The translations under genes and the position numbers were made by a program. From contig AP019702.1 of assembly GCA_006739055.1 (NCBI GenBank), forward strand, positions 868,501 through 932,500: DNA of 64,000 nt, given 5' to 3'. The first letter of the stretch is position 1. Each line of letters starts with the position of its first letter. This DNA comes from Allostella vacuolata. GTDB taxonomy: Bacteria; Pseudomonadota; Alphaproteobacteria; ATCC43930; Allostellaceae. The notes under the pieces were generated by a model. It ran no database searches and was not told the origin of the DNA. It saw only the letters and a list, made by a program, of their open reading frames with translations. Below, one piece after another: positions 45,796-53,909 of this stretch.

Positions 45796-48297
45796 TCAGG
45801 CGAACAGGTCCAGGTCGGCGGCCTGCAGGCCGGTGAAGCCCGCCAGCAGGATGGTGCCGCCGCCGAACGCGGCCAGATCGATGGTGGTATCGAAGCCGTT
45901 GTCGGCGACGTGGGCCGCCAGCTCGGCGAACGAGTCCAGCCCCGTGCCATAGCCCGATATCGCCAGGCGGTCGCCCTGGTCGCGATTGAAATCGAGCACC
46001 AGGTCGTCGCCGAACGCGCCCGAGAACACGAAGCGGTCGCCGCCGGCGCCACCCGTCAGGGTGTCGTCGCCGGCATCGCCCCACAGCGTGTCGGCGCCGG
46101 CGCCGCCATACAGCTCGTCGTGGCCCGCATCGCCGTGCAGCGCGTCGTTGCCGCCGCGGCCATAGACGATGTCGTCGCCGTTCCCGCCATGCAGGGAATC
46201 CGCGAAGCCGGCCGGGAAAGCGGCAAGGGCAGGGCCGTTCTGCAGGACCGCGTCATCGCCCCCGTCGACCACGTCGTCGCCGTCGCCGCCGAAGATCGTG
46301 TCCGTCCCGGTGCCGCCGTCGAGGAAGTCGTTGCCGCCCATCCCGACCAGCAGGTCGCCGCCCGCCAGCCCGTCGATGACGTTGCTGCCGTCGTTGCCGA
46401 CGATCCAGTTGGCCAGGCCGTTGCCGGTGCCGGCGATGTGGTGGGTGGCCCCGCCCAGCAGGGCCAGATTCTCCACATGGGCGCCCAGCGTATAGTCGAT
46501 CAGGCTGAATACGCCGTCGATGCCCTGGTCGGCGGCCTCCTGGACGATGTCGGCCTTGGCGTCGACGACGTAGATGTCGTTGCCGCCTTCGCCCGCCATC
46601 ACGTCGCCGCCGGTGCCGCCGTCCAGCCAGTCGTCGCCGCTGCCGCCGAACAGGCGATCTTCGCCGGCATCGCCCAGCAGCCGGTCGTCGCCGCCGCGGC
46701 CGTACAGCGTGTCGTTGCCCTTGCCGCCATAGAGCAGGTCGTCGGTCCCTGCGGGCGGCGGGGTGCGGTCATCGATCCGGAAGTCGTCGATCCGGAGATC
46801 GTCGATGCCGCGGTCGGGGTCGGGCCGCGGGACGTCGCCGCGGCTGCTGGCGGCGGCCTCTTCCCCGATGACGATCCCGCCGCCGCCGCCGCCGCCATCC
46901 AGCACGTCGTCGCCCTCGCCGCCCAGCAGGGTGTCGTTGCCGCTGCCGCCGTCGATGGAATCGCGGCCGGCGGCGCCATTGACGAAGTCGTTGCCGTCCC
47001 GGCCTTCCAGCCGGTTGGCGTCGCCGTTGCCGATGATCTGGTTGGCGAGCGCGTTGCCGAAGCCGTTGATGACGGTCGCCGACTGGGCCAGGTGCAGGTT
47101 CTCGAAATGGTTGCCCAGGGTGCGGGTGACGGTCGTGATCACCGTGTCGATGCCCCCGCCGGCACCCTCGTGCAGGGAATCGTGCAGCGAATCGACCATG
47201 TAGGTGTCGTTGCCGAGGCCGCCCGAGATGGTGTCGCGGCCGGCACCGCCGCTCATCCAGTCGTCGCCGTCGCCGCCCTCGATCAGGTCGTCGCCGCCGA
47301 AGCCGTTGATCGTATCGTCGCCGCCGCGGCCGGCGATCTCGTTGTCGGCGGCGTTGCCGGTGATGGTATCGTTGCCGTCGCCGCCCTCGGCGAACTCGAT
47401 CGTGACGCCGTGGGCAATGCTGAAGCCGCCGGCCACGTCCTGGACCCGCGACAGGTAGCCACCGGCGTCGGGGCCGTTCAGGGGGGCCGCGCGCAGGTCG
47501 ATGTTGGCGGCGCTCGGCCCGGAATGGCGGATGATGTCGGTGCCGCCCGTGTCCCAGATCGCCCGCCAGTAGGTGCCGTCGCCCTCGACCGCCGGAAGCG
47601 TATAGGTGTCGTGGCCGGCGTTCGCCGTCGGGTTGGCGCCGTAGACATGCTGCAGGGCCGCGATGTCGAGGCCCATGGGCGAGCCGGCGTAGCCCCATCC
47701 CAGGTCCGAGGTCGGCGGATCCGGCGCCCAGAACTGCGAATGGTCGCGGTAGGACATGATGGTGTAGATGCCGTTGTTCTGCCCGTCGTCGCCGAGGTCC
47801 ATCGGCTCGACGACACCCGGGAAGGGCTGGCCGTTCAGTCCGCCGCCCCCGAACGGATGGCCGAGCCCCAGGCCGTGGCCAACCTCGTGCAGGACGGTCG
47901 CGAAGGCGTAGCCGCCGACCTGCAGGTGCCAGGGCGTCCAGCGCGACCAATCGAGGGGGAACTGCCCGACGGACTGGTCGTCGGCCGGATCGGGGTACTC
48001 GAAGCGCGCGGTCGCCTCGATCTCCTCCATGGTGTTCATCCGCAGGACGAAGTTGGCATCGCCCGGCGCATCGACTTCCTCGAACTGGAGGGCGATGTAC
48101 TCCTCGTAGATGTCGAGCGCGTTGCGGAGCGCGTCCTTGGCCGCGTCCAGCCACTCGTCCGACGGCAGGGTGCCGTCATCGAAGTAGAAGGTTACCGGGT
48201 GGTCGTCGTTCCACTTGAGGTCGAGGACGAGCGTGTCGATGAAGTCGTTGCCCGTCGGGTCGACCACGCCCGCGGATGCCGTTGCCATGTCTGCCAT
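45796..48297 (-). CDS. Serralysin-type RTX metalloprotease
   Basis: An 833-residue secreted protease. The M10 catalytic domain (about 20-225) has the zinc motif HEVGHGLGLGHP (His137, Glu138, His141, His147) and the Met-turn IMSY at 180-183. It is followed by some 500 residues of calcium-binding RTX repeats (GGxGxDxUx), in blocks separated by hydrophobic beta-rich linkers such as TLGAHVENLALLG. There is no N-terminal signal peptide and the end is acidic/hydrophobic, as expected for a type I secretion substrate (C-terminal signal). The start at 48297 has GGAGAGG. No type I secretion genes or inhibitor are next to it. It converges on the GtrII-like gene with 3 bp between. Confidence 0.95.
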   Translation of the reverse strand: MADMATASAGVVDPTGNDFIDTLVLDLKWNDDHPVTFYFDDGTLPSDEWLDAAKDALRNALDIYEEYIALQFEEVDAPGDANFVLRMNTMEEIEATARFEYPDPADDQSVGQFPLDWSRWTPWHLQVGGYAFATVLHEVGHGLGLGHPFGGGGLNGQPFPGVVEPMDLGDDGQNNGIYTIMSYRDHSQFWAPDPPTSDLGWGYAGSPMGLDIAALQHVYGANPTANAGHDTYTLPAVEGDGTYWRAIWDTGGTDIIRHSGPSAANIDLRAAPLNGPDAGGYLSRVQDVAGGFSIAHGVTIEFAEGGDGNDTITGNAADNEIAGRGGDDTINGFGGDDLIEGGDGDDWMSGGAGRDTISGGLGNDTYMVDSLHDSLHEGAGGGIDTVITTVTRTLGNHFENLHLAQSATVINGFGNALANQIIGNGDANRLEGRDGNDFVNGAAGRDSIDGGSGNDTLLGGEGDDVLDGGGGGGGIVIGEEAAASSRGDVPRPDPDRGIDDLRIDDFRIDDRTPPPAGTDDLLYGGKGNDTLYGRGGDDRLLGDAGEDRLFGGSGDDWLDGGTGGDVMAGEGGNDIYVVDAKADIVQEAADQGIDGVFSLIDYTLGAHVENLALLGGATHHIAGTGNGLANWIVGNDGSNVIDGLAGGDLLVGMGGNDFLDGGTGTDTIFGGDGDDVVDGGDDAVLQNGPALAAFPAGFADSLHGGNGDDIVYGRGGNDALHGDAGHDELYGGAGADTLWGDAGDDTLTGGAGGDRFVFSGAFGDDLVLDFNRDQGDRLAISGYGTGLDSFAELAAHVADNGFDTTIDLAAFGGGTILLAGFTGLQAADLDLFA

Positions 48298-48378
48298 GGG
48301 ACCGTCCTCTCCCGTTCGTGCGGTTCGTTCGCTTTGCCTGCGTCGCACGAGCGGGAGTGGTGGTTCATGACAGAATAT

Positions 48379-49905
48379 TCAGGCCGGCTTCGCCCCCGGC
48401 ACCCCGTTCTCGACCACGAAGCTCGCCAGCGGGCGGACCGCGGAGTCGGGCTCGAAGGCGTCGTCGACCGCCATCAGGTCGGCGCGCGCGCTGTCCCGGG
48501 CCAGGGTCATCGCCACGTAGCCGCGCTTGTCGCCGCGGGCGTAGCGGATGTGCGGGTTCTCGGCCAGGCCGGTGCGGATGGCGGTGTCGCTCGGCCCTTG
48601 CGAGGTGATCGAGGTGCCGACGATCTCGCTCGCCAGCGTGGCCGAGGACGGGTCGGCGAAATCCCGCTTCAGGTCGGCGACCCAGAAGGCGTGGACGTCG
48701 CCGCTGATGACGACCGGGTTGGACGGCCGGTGCCGCTCGATCGCCCCCAGCAGGCGGGCGCGGGCGGCCGGGTGCCCGTCCCAGCCGTCCATCCAGAAGG
48801 ACTGGCCCTCGCCCGCCTTGCGGTCCAGCTCGGCCATCAGCGTCTGCTGGGCAAGGATGGTCCAGCGGCCCCCGGCCTCGCCGAGGCGCCGGTCGAGCCA
48901 GGCTTCCTGGTCGGCGCCCAGCATGGTGCGGGCGGCATCCGTGCGCTCCAGGCAGCCGGGCCGCTCCGGAGCATTGTTCCTGGCCATGCCGCAGGGCGGG
49001 TGCGAACGGTACTGCCGGTCGTCGAGCAGCGTCAGGTCGAGCATGTCGCCGAAGCGGTAGTGCTCGTGGATGCGCATGTCCGCCCCTTGCGGGCGCGCGG
49101 CCATGGGCAGCGGCATGTGCTCCCAGTAGGCCTGGTAGGCGGCGGCGCGGATGCGCCGGAACTGGCCGGGATCCTCCGTGCGCGGCGAGCGGTCGCCCGT
49201 GTAGTCGTTGGCGACCTCGTGGTCGTCCCAGATGGCGACCCAGGGCGCGATGCGATGGGCGGCCGCCAGGTCCGGGTCGCTCTTGTAGAGCGCCCAGCGG
49301 TCGCGGAACTCCCACAGCTCGGTCGGGATCGCGCCCGGGTGGCGGCGGACGTGCCGGCGGCCCCAGGACATCTCGTAGATGTAGTCGCCCAGATGCACGA
49401 CGAGGTCGAGGTCCTGGCCGGCCATGTGGCGATAGGCCGAGAAGTAGCCGTGTTCGTACATCTGGCAGGAGGCGAAGGCGAAGCGGAAGCGCTCGACCGC
49501 CGCCCCCGGTGCCGGCGCGGTGCGGGTGCGCCCGACCGGGCTCTCGGCCCCCAGGGCGCGGAACCGGTACCAGTAGGTGCGCCCCGGCGCCAGGCCGGCC
49601 GGCTCGGCATGGACCGTGTGGCCATGCGCCGGGATGGCGGTGAAGGTGCCGCGGGCGGCGATGCGCCGGAAGCGCTCGTCCTCGGCCAGTTCCCAGTCCA
49701 CCTCGACCGGGGCGTCGGGCATGCCGCCGCCGTCCAGCGGCTGCGGCGCAAGGCGCGTCCACAGCACCAGCCGGTCGGGCCGCGGGCAGCCCGATGCTAC
49801 GCCGAGCGCGAAGGGGTCGGCCGATTGCGCCCGGCCGTGCCGCAGCACCGCGAGCGGACCGAGCACGGCGGCCCCCAGCAGGAGGCCGCGTCGGGTCAGG
49901 CGCAT
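48379..49905 (-). CDS. phoD: PhoD-family alkaline phosphatase/phosphodiesterase
   Basis: A 508-residue Tat-exported phosphatase. The N-terminus has a twin-arginine signal (LTRRGLLLGAAVLGPLAVL), then the Ig-like PhoD N domain and the metallophosphatase core with FASCQMYEHGYFSAYRHM, VHLGDYIYEMSWG, IWDDHEVANDYTGD and VVISGDVHAFWV, carrying the metal ligands. PhoD enzymes use calcium and iron and cleave phosphomono- and diesters, including glycerophosphate polymers. GGAGG precedes the ATG. It starts 4 bp after the ugpQ gene and is thus the last gene of the glycerophosphodiester operon, which fits an extracellular role in releasing substrates for that uptake system. Confidence 0.95.
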   Translation of the reverse strand: MRLTRRGLLLGAAVLGPLAVLRHGRAQSADPFALGVASGCPRPDRLVLWTRLAPQPLDGGGMPDAPVEVDWELAEDERFRRIAARGTFTAIPAHGHTVHAEPAGLAPGRTYWYRFRALGAESPVGRTRTAPAPGAAVERFRFAFASCQMYEHGYFSAYRHMAGQDLDLVVHLGDYIYEMSWGRRHVRRHPGAIPTELWEFRDRWALYKSDPDLAAAHRIAPWVAIWDDHEVANDYTGDRSPRTEDPGQFRRIRAAAYQAYWEHMPLPMAARPQGADMRIHEHYRFGDMLDLTLLDDRQYRSHPPCGMARNNAPERPGCLERTDAARTMLGADQEAWLDRRLGEAGGRWTILAQQTLMAELDRKAGEGQSFWMDGWDGHPAARARLLGAIERHRPSNPVVISGDVHAFWVADLKRDFADPSSATLASEIVGTSITSQGPSDTAIRTGLAENPHIRYARGDKRGYVAMTLARDSARADLMAVDDAFEPDSAVRPLASFVVENGVPGAKPA

Positions 49906-49909
49906 GGAA

Positions 49910-50650
49910 TCATCCTCCGTCCCGTTCGAGGATCGCCAGGTCTGGCCGGTCGGTGGTGATCTGGCGGATCGGCTGGCCCATCCAGTGGGCGATCTCGTCG
50001 GCCGTGTTGGCCATCCACACGCCGAGCCGGTCGCCGCCGATGCGGCGGAGGAAGAACTCCGGGTCGACCTCCATCAGCGCCACGTGGACGGCCATGGCGC
50101 AGCCCTCCATGGCGAGGAAGCGGTCCAGCATCGGGCCGACGCCGCCCATCATCTCGGCCGAGCGGCGGTCGACCGAGGCCAGGATGCCGGCCCTGGGGTC
50201 GATGGCGCGGATCGTCTCCAGCACCTCGGGCGCGAAGCTGGTGAAGAGCGTGCGCTCCATCAGGCAGAGGCGGCGGGTGATGTCGACCACCTTCTGCTCC
50301 AGCCCGGCATAGGGCCGGCCCAGCGCGTCGGTCTTGATCTCCAGCTGGATCTCGTAGCCGGTCGGCCGGAAGACCTCGAGCACGGCCTCCAGGGTCGGCA
50401 CCGTGTCGCCGCGGCCGTCGCGCAGCCGGATCTGGCCCAGCTCGGCGACCGTGCGGTCGACCACCAGGCCGCTGGCGTCGGTGGTGCGGTCGAGCGTGGC
50501 GTCGTGGATGACGACCACGCCGCCGTCGCGGGTGCCGTGCACGTCGAACTCGACGGCGTCGGCGGCCAGTGCGGCGGTGCGGCGGAAGCCGGACAGCCCG
50601 TTCTCGGCCCACAGGTTCCGGGCTCCGCGGTGGGCGACGATCATGACCAT
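49910..50650 (-). CDS. ugpQ: Glycerophosphodiester phosphodiesterase
   Basis: A 246-residue cytoplasmic enzyme that cleaves glycerophosphodiesters into glycerol phosphate and an alcohol. The GDPD motif is complete: His7-Arg8 (IVAHRGARN), Glu16-Asn17, Glu34 and Asp36 (VEFDVHGTRDGG) and His49 (VVIHDATLDRTT), with the catalytic Glu-Lys of QLEIKTD further on. No signal peptide, so it acts on imported substrate, like UgpQ. It lies 12 bp after ugpE and 4 bp before phoD in the same operon. Confidence 0.95.
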   Translation of the reverse strand: MVMIVAHRGARNLWAENGLSGFRRTAALAADAVEFDVHGTRDGGVVVIHDATLDRTTDASGLVVDRTVAELGQIRLRDGRGDTVPTLEAVLEVFRPTGYEIQLEIKTDALGRPYAGLEQKVVDITRRLCLMERTLFTSFAPEVLETIRAIDPRAGILASVDRRSAEMMGGVGPMLDRFLAMEGCAMAVHVALMEVDPEFFLRRIGGDRLGVWMANTADEIAHWMGQPIRQITTDRPDLAILERDGG

Positions 50651-50662
50651 GGGCAGGCGTTC

Positions 50663-51583
50663 CTATTTCGAGCTGTCAACCAGGCCCTTCACCAGCCAGC
50701 GCTGGAGGGCGACGACGACCACGACCGGCGGCAGCATGGTGATCAGCGCCGCGTTCATGGCGATGTTCCAGGCCGGCTCCATGTCCGAGCGCGGGATCAG
50801 GTGCTTCAGGCCGATGACCGCGGTCGCCATGTTCTTGTCGGTCGTGAAGAGCAGCGGCCAGAGATACTGGTTCCAGCCGTGCAGGAAGAGGATGATCGCC
50901 AGCGCCACCATGTTGGAGGTCGAGAGCGGCAGCAAGATGGAGCGGAAGAAGCGCCAGGGCGAGGCGCCGTCGATGCGTGCCGCCTCGCACAGCTCGTCCG
51001 GGATGGTCAGGAAGAACTGGCGGAAAAGGAAGGTGGCGGTGGCCGAGGCGATCAGCGGCAGGATCAGGCCGCTGTAGGTGTCGACCATGTTCCATTGCAG
51101 GGCGATCTCGATCCGGTTGCCGGTGATGGCGTGCCACCAGCCGGCCAGGTCCAGCTCGTCCACCACCCATTGCAGCGGCAGGGCGGCGTTGGCGACCGAT
51201 TCGAAGGTCGGCACGATGCGCACCTCGACCGGCAGCATCAGCGAGGCGAAGATCAGCCAGAAGGCGGTCATCCGCCAGCGGAAGCGGAAATAGGCGAGCG
51301 CGAAGGCCGACAGCATCGAGACCGCGATCTTGCCGACCGTGATGCCGACCGCGACGATCGCCGAGTTGACGAAGAGCCGGGCGAAGTTGCCCCTGGTCCA
51401 GGCGGCTTCGGCATTGACCAGGAACTGGTCGCCCGGCACCCAGGGCAGTGGCACCTGCTGCACCTCCTGGATCGTCAGCGAGCCGGCGACGAAGGCGAAG
51501 TAGATCGGCATGCAGACGATCGCGGCACCCAGCACCAGGATGGCGTGGCAGGCGAGGTCGAGGACGGGGGTGCGCTCGATCAT
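50663..51583 (-). CDS. ugpE: Glycerol-phosphate ABC permease UgpE
   Basis: A 306-residue inner-membrane permease of the MalG/UgpE type with six helices. The cytoplasmic EAA loop, ELCEAARIDGASPWRFFRSILLPLS, contacts the ATPase. YLWPLLFTTDKNMATAVIGLKHLI is typical of UgpE. The gene starts 3 bp after the ugpA stop. Together with UgpA and UgpB it should import sn-glycerol-3-phosphate or glycerophosphodiesters. The ATPase UgpC is not encoded here. Confidence 0.94.
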   Translation of the reverse strand: MIERTPVLDLACHAILVLGAAIVCMPIYFAFVAGSLTIQEVQQVPLPWVPGDQFLVNAEAAWTRGNFARLFVNSAIVAVGITVGKIAVSMLSAFALAYFRFRWRMTAFWLIFASLMLPVEVRIVPTFESVANAALPLQWVVDELDLAGWWHAITGNRIEIALQWNMVDTYSGLILPLIASATATFLFRQFFLTIPDELCEAARIDGASPWRFFRSILLPLSTSNMVALAIILFLHGWNQYLWPLLFTTDKNMATAVIGLKHLIPRSDMEPAWNIAMNAALITMLPPVVVVVALQRWLVKGLVDSSK

Positions 51584-51586
51584 GGC

Positions 51587-52498
51587 TCACACGTCATAGT
51601 TCACCTTGCGCTCGACATAGCGGAACTGCAGCAGCGTCAGGGTGAGGGCGGACAGCATCAGGATGACCGACTGGGCGGCCGACGAGCCGAGGTCGAGATT
51701 GACGAAGCCGTCCTGGTAGACCTTGTAGACCAGGATGTTGGTGGCGCCGGCCGGCCCGCCGCGGGTGACCGCGTCGATGATCGCGAAGGTGTCGAAGAAG
51801 CCGTAGACGAAGTTCATCACCGTCAGGAAGAAGATCGTCGGGCTGATCATCGGCAGGGCGATGAGGAAGAAGCGGCGCAGCGGCCCGGCGCCGTCGACGG
51901 CGGCCGCCTCCAGCAGCGACGGCGGCAGGGCCAGCAGGGCCGCCACCAGGAAGATGTAGTCGTAGCAGATGTGCTTCCAGGTCGCGGCGAGCGTGACCAG
52001 GATCAGCGCGTCGGCCGCATTCAGGTTGGGGTCCCAGCCGATGCCGATCGTGTGCAGGGCGTGCGCGATCGGGCCGACGGCGGGGTTGAACAGGAACGCC
52101 CACAGGATGCCGGCGATGGCCGGCGCGATCGCGTAGGGCAGCAGCAGGACCATCTTGTAGGTGCCGCGCAGGCGGATCACCCGGTCGGTCGCGAATGCCA
52201 GCACGCCCGCGATCGCCAGTGTCAGGATGCTCTGGGCGAGCGTGAACCACACCGTCACCCAGATCGACTCGTGGTACTCCGCGCTGCGGAAGAGCGCGGT
52301 GAAATTGTCGAACCAGACGAACTGGACGCGGGCGCCGAACGGGTCCGCGAGCAGGAACGACTGCGCCAGCGCCCGGATCGAGGGGATGAAGAAGAAGAGC
52401 AGGAGGATGGCGAGTTGCGGCAGCAGCAGCAGGGCTGCGACCCGCGGCTCCACGAAGTGGGCGCGCTTCAGGCCAGACTCCCGGCGGCTGCCGGCCAT
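51587..52498 (-). CDS. ugpA: Glycerol-phosphate ABC permease UgpA
   Basis: A 303-residue inner-membrane permease of the MalF/UgpA type with six helices. It has LPYAIAPAIAGILWAFLFNPAVGPIA in the middle, the EAA loop SLLEAAAVDGAGPLRRFFLIALPMISP and VYKVYQDGFVNLDLGSSAAQSVILM at the end, all typical of UgpA. It is the second transporter gene of the operon, 69 bp after ugpB, and overlaps nothing. It pairs with UgpE to form the membrane channel. Confidence 0.94.
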   Translation of the reverse strand: MAGSRRESGLKRAHFVEPRVAALLLLPQLAILLLFFFIPSIRALAQSFLLADPFGARVQFVWFDNFTALFRSAEYHESIWVTVWFTLAQSILTLAIAGVLAFATDRVIRLRGTYKMVLLLPYAIAPAIAGILWAFLFNPAVGPIAHALHTIGIGWDPNLNAADALILVTLAATWKHICYDYIFLVAALLALPPSLLEAAAVDGAGPLRRFFLIALPMISPTIFFLTVMNFVYGFFDTFAIIDAVTRGGPAGATNILVYKVYQDGFVNLDLGSSAAQSVILMLSALTLTLLQFRYVERKVNYDV

Positions 52499-52567
52499 GA
52501 TGGGGATTCCCGGATGCGGATGGTGGCCGGGGCGACGCTGGGGGCCGCCCCGGCCGGTCCAAGAGGG

Positions 52568-53884
52568 TCAGTACTTGCCCTGATTCAGCTTCTCGAACTG
52601 GCGCAGGATCTCGTTGCCGCGCCGGACGGAATCGTCCAGCGCCTGCTGCGGCTGCTTCTTGCCGGTCATCACCGCCTCCATCTCCTGGCGCAGCGCGAAG
52701 GTGGTCTGGGTGAAGTTGCCGAAGCGGAAGCCCATCGAATTCTCGGTCGGCGTGCCGCGGCCGAGCTGCAGGACGGCGATCTCGCGGGTCGGGTTCTGGG
52801 TGTAGTAGCCCTCGTCCCTGGCCATCTTGTAGGCGGCATTGGTCAGCGGCACGTAGCCCGTCACCTTGTGCCACCAGACCTGCGTCCTGGGGCTGGCCAG
52901 GTGGTTGAAGAAGGCGGCCACGCCCGCATACTCCTCGGCCTTGTGGCCCTTCAGCACCCAGATGGTGGCGCCGCCGATGGTGCTGTTGCGCGGGGTGGCG
53001 ACGTCGGCCTCGTGAGGCAGGAAAGTGGCGCTCCACGGGATGGTCGCGTTGCGCTCCATCGCCCCATGGTCGGCGGTCGAGGAGATGTAGGTCGCGCACT
53101 TGCCCGAGGCGAACAGCTGCTGCGGGCTGAGGCCGGTGCCGGCCAGCTGCAGCACGCCGTCGTCGAGCCACTTCTTCAGGCGGGTCACCTGGCCCACCAC
53201 CTTCGTCTTGTTGTAGACGAACTCGGTGTCGATGCCCTCGAAGCCGTTCGACCGGGTGGCGAAGGGCTGGTCGTTGATGGCGCTGTAGTTCTCGATCAGG
53301 CTCCAGAAATAGTCGTTGGCGAGCGCGGTGCCGCACTCGGCCGCGCCCTTGGCCTTGATCGCGTAGAGCTGCTTCTCGAACTCCTGCCAGGTGGCGGCCG
53401 GCTTCTCGAAGCCGGCCTTGGCGAACTGGTCCTTGTTGTACCAGAGGATCGGCGTCGAGGAGTTGAAGGGCATCGTCATCAGGTTGCCCTTGTAGGTGTA
53501 GAAACCGGCCACCGGCTTGATGAAGTCCGACCAGTCGACGTCGTACTTCTGCTCCTTCATGAGCTGGTGGACGGGCACGACCGCGTCCGAAAGCAGCATG
53601 GTCATGAAGCCGCGCTCGTAGATCTGCACCAGGTGGGGATGGCGCTTGGCCCGATAGGCGGCGATGGTGCCGTTGATGACCTCGTCGTAGTTGCCCTTGT
53701 TGACGGCGACCACGGTGTACTTGTCCTGGGCCTCGTTGAAGCCTTTGACCAGCTCGTTGACCCGCTCGCCCAGCACGCCGCCCATGGCGTGCCACCATTG
53801 CACCTCGACCCGCTGGGCCGATGCGGGGGCGGCGGCGAGGCCGAGCAGGACTCCGCCCAGCAGCAGATTGCGTCCGAAGGTCAT
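52568..53884 (-). CDS. ugpB: Glycerol-phosphate ABC binding protein UgpB
   Basis: A 438-residue periplasmic receptor. The signal peptide is residues 1-23 (FGRNLLLGGVLLGLAAAPASAQ). The mature protein begins VEVQWWHAMGGVLGERVNELVKGFNEAQDKYTVV, the standard start of UgpB, with MPFNSSTPILWYNKDQFAKAG and STIGGATIWVLKGHK. E. coli UgpB binds sn-glycerol-3-phosphate and glycerophosphodiesters. GGGAGGA precedes the ATG at 53884. It lies 25 bp downstream of the glycerol-1-phosphate-dehydrogenase-like gene and probably shares its transcript. Confidence 0.95.
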   Translation of the reverse strand: MTFGRNLLLGGVLLGLAAAPASAQRVEVQWWHAMGGVLGERVNELVKGFNEAQDKYTVVAVNKGNYDEVINGTIAAYRAKRHPHLVQIYERGFMTMLLSDAVVPVHQLMKEQKYDVDWSDFIKPVAGFYTYKGNLMTMPFNSSTPILWYNKDQFAKAGFEKPAATWQEFEKQLYAIKAKGAAECGTALANDYFWSLIENYSAINDQPFATRSNGFEGIDTEFVYNKTKVVGQVTRLKKWLDDGVLQLAGTGLSPQQLFASGKCATYISSTADHGAMERNATIPWSATFLPHEADVATPRNSTIGGATIWVLKGHKAEEYAGVAAFFNHLASPRTQVWWHKVTGYVPLTNAAYKMARDEGYYTQNPTREIAVLQLGRGTPTENSMGFRFGNFTQTTFALRQEMEAVMTGKKQPQQALDDSVRRGNEILRQFEKLNQGKY

Positions 53885-53909
53885 CTTCCGTCCTCCCAGG
53901 GTGGTTTCT

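Noticed and set aside
45910-49959. 1349-residue plus-strand open frame
   Set aside because: It is antisense to the RTX protease and phoD. The repetitive RTX coding sequence creates a long open frame on the other strand; no domain is recognisable.
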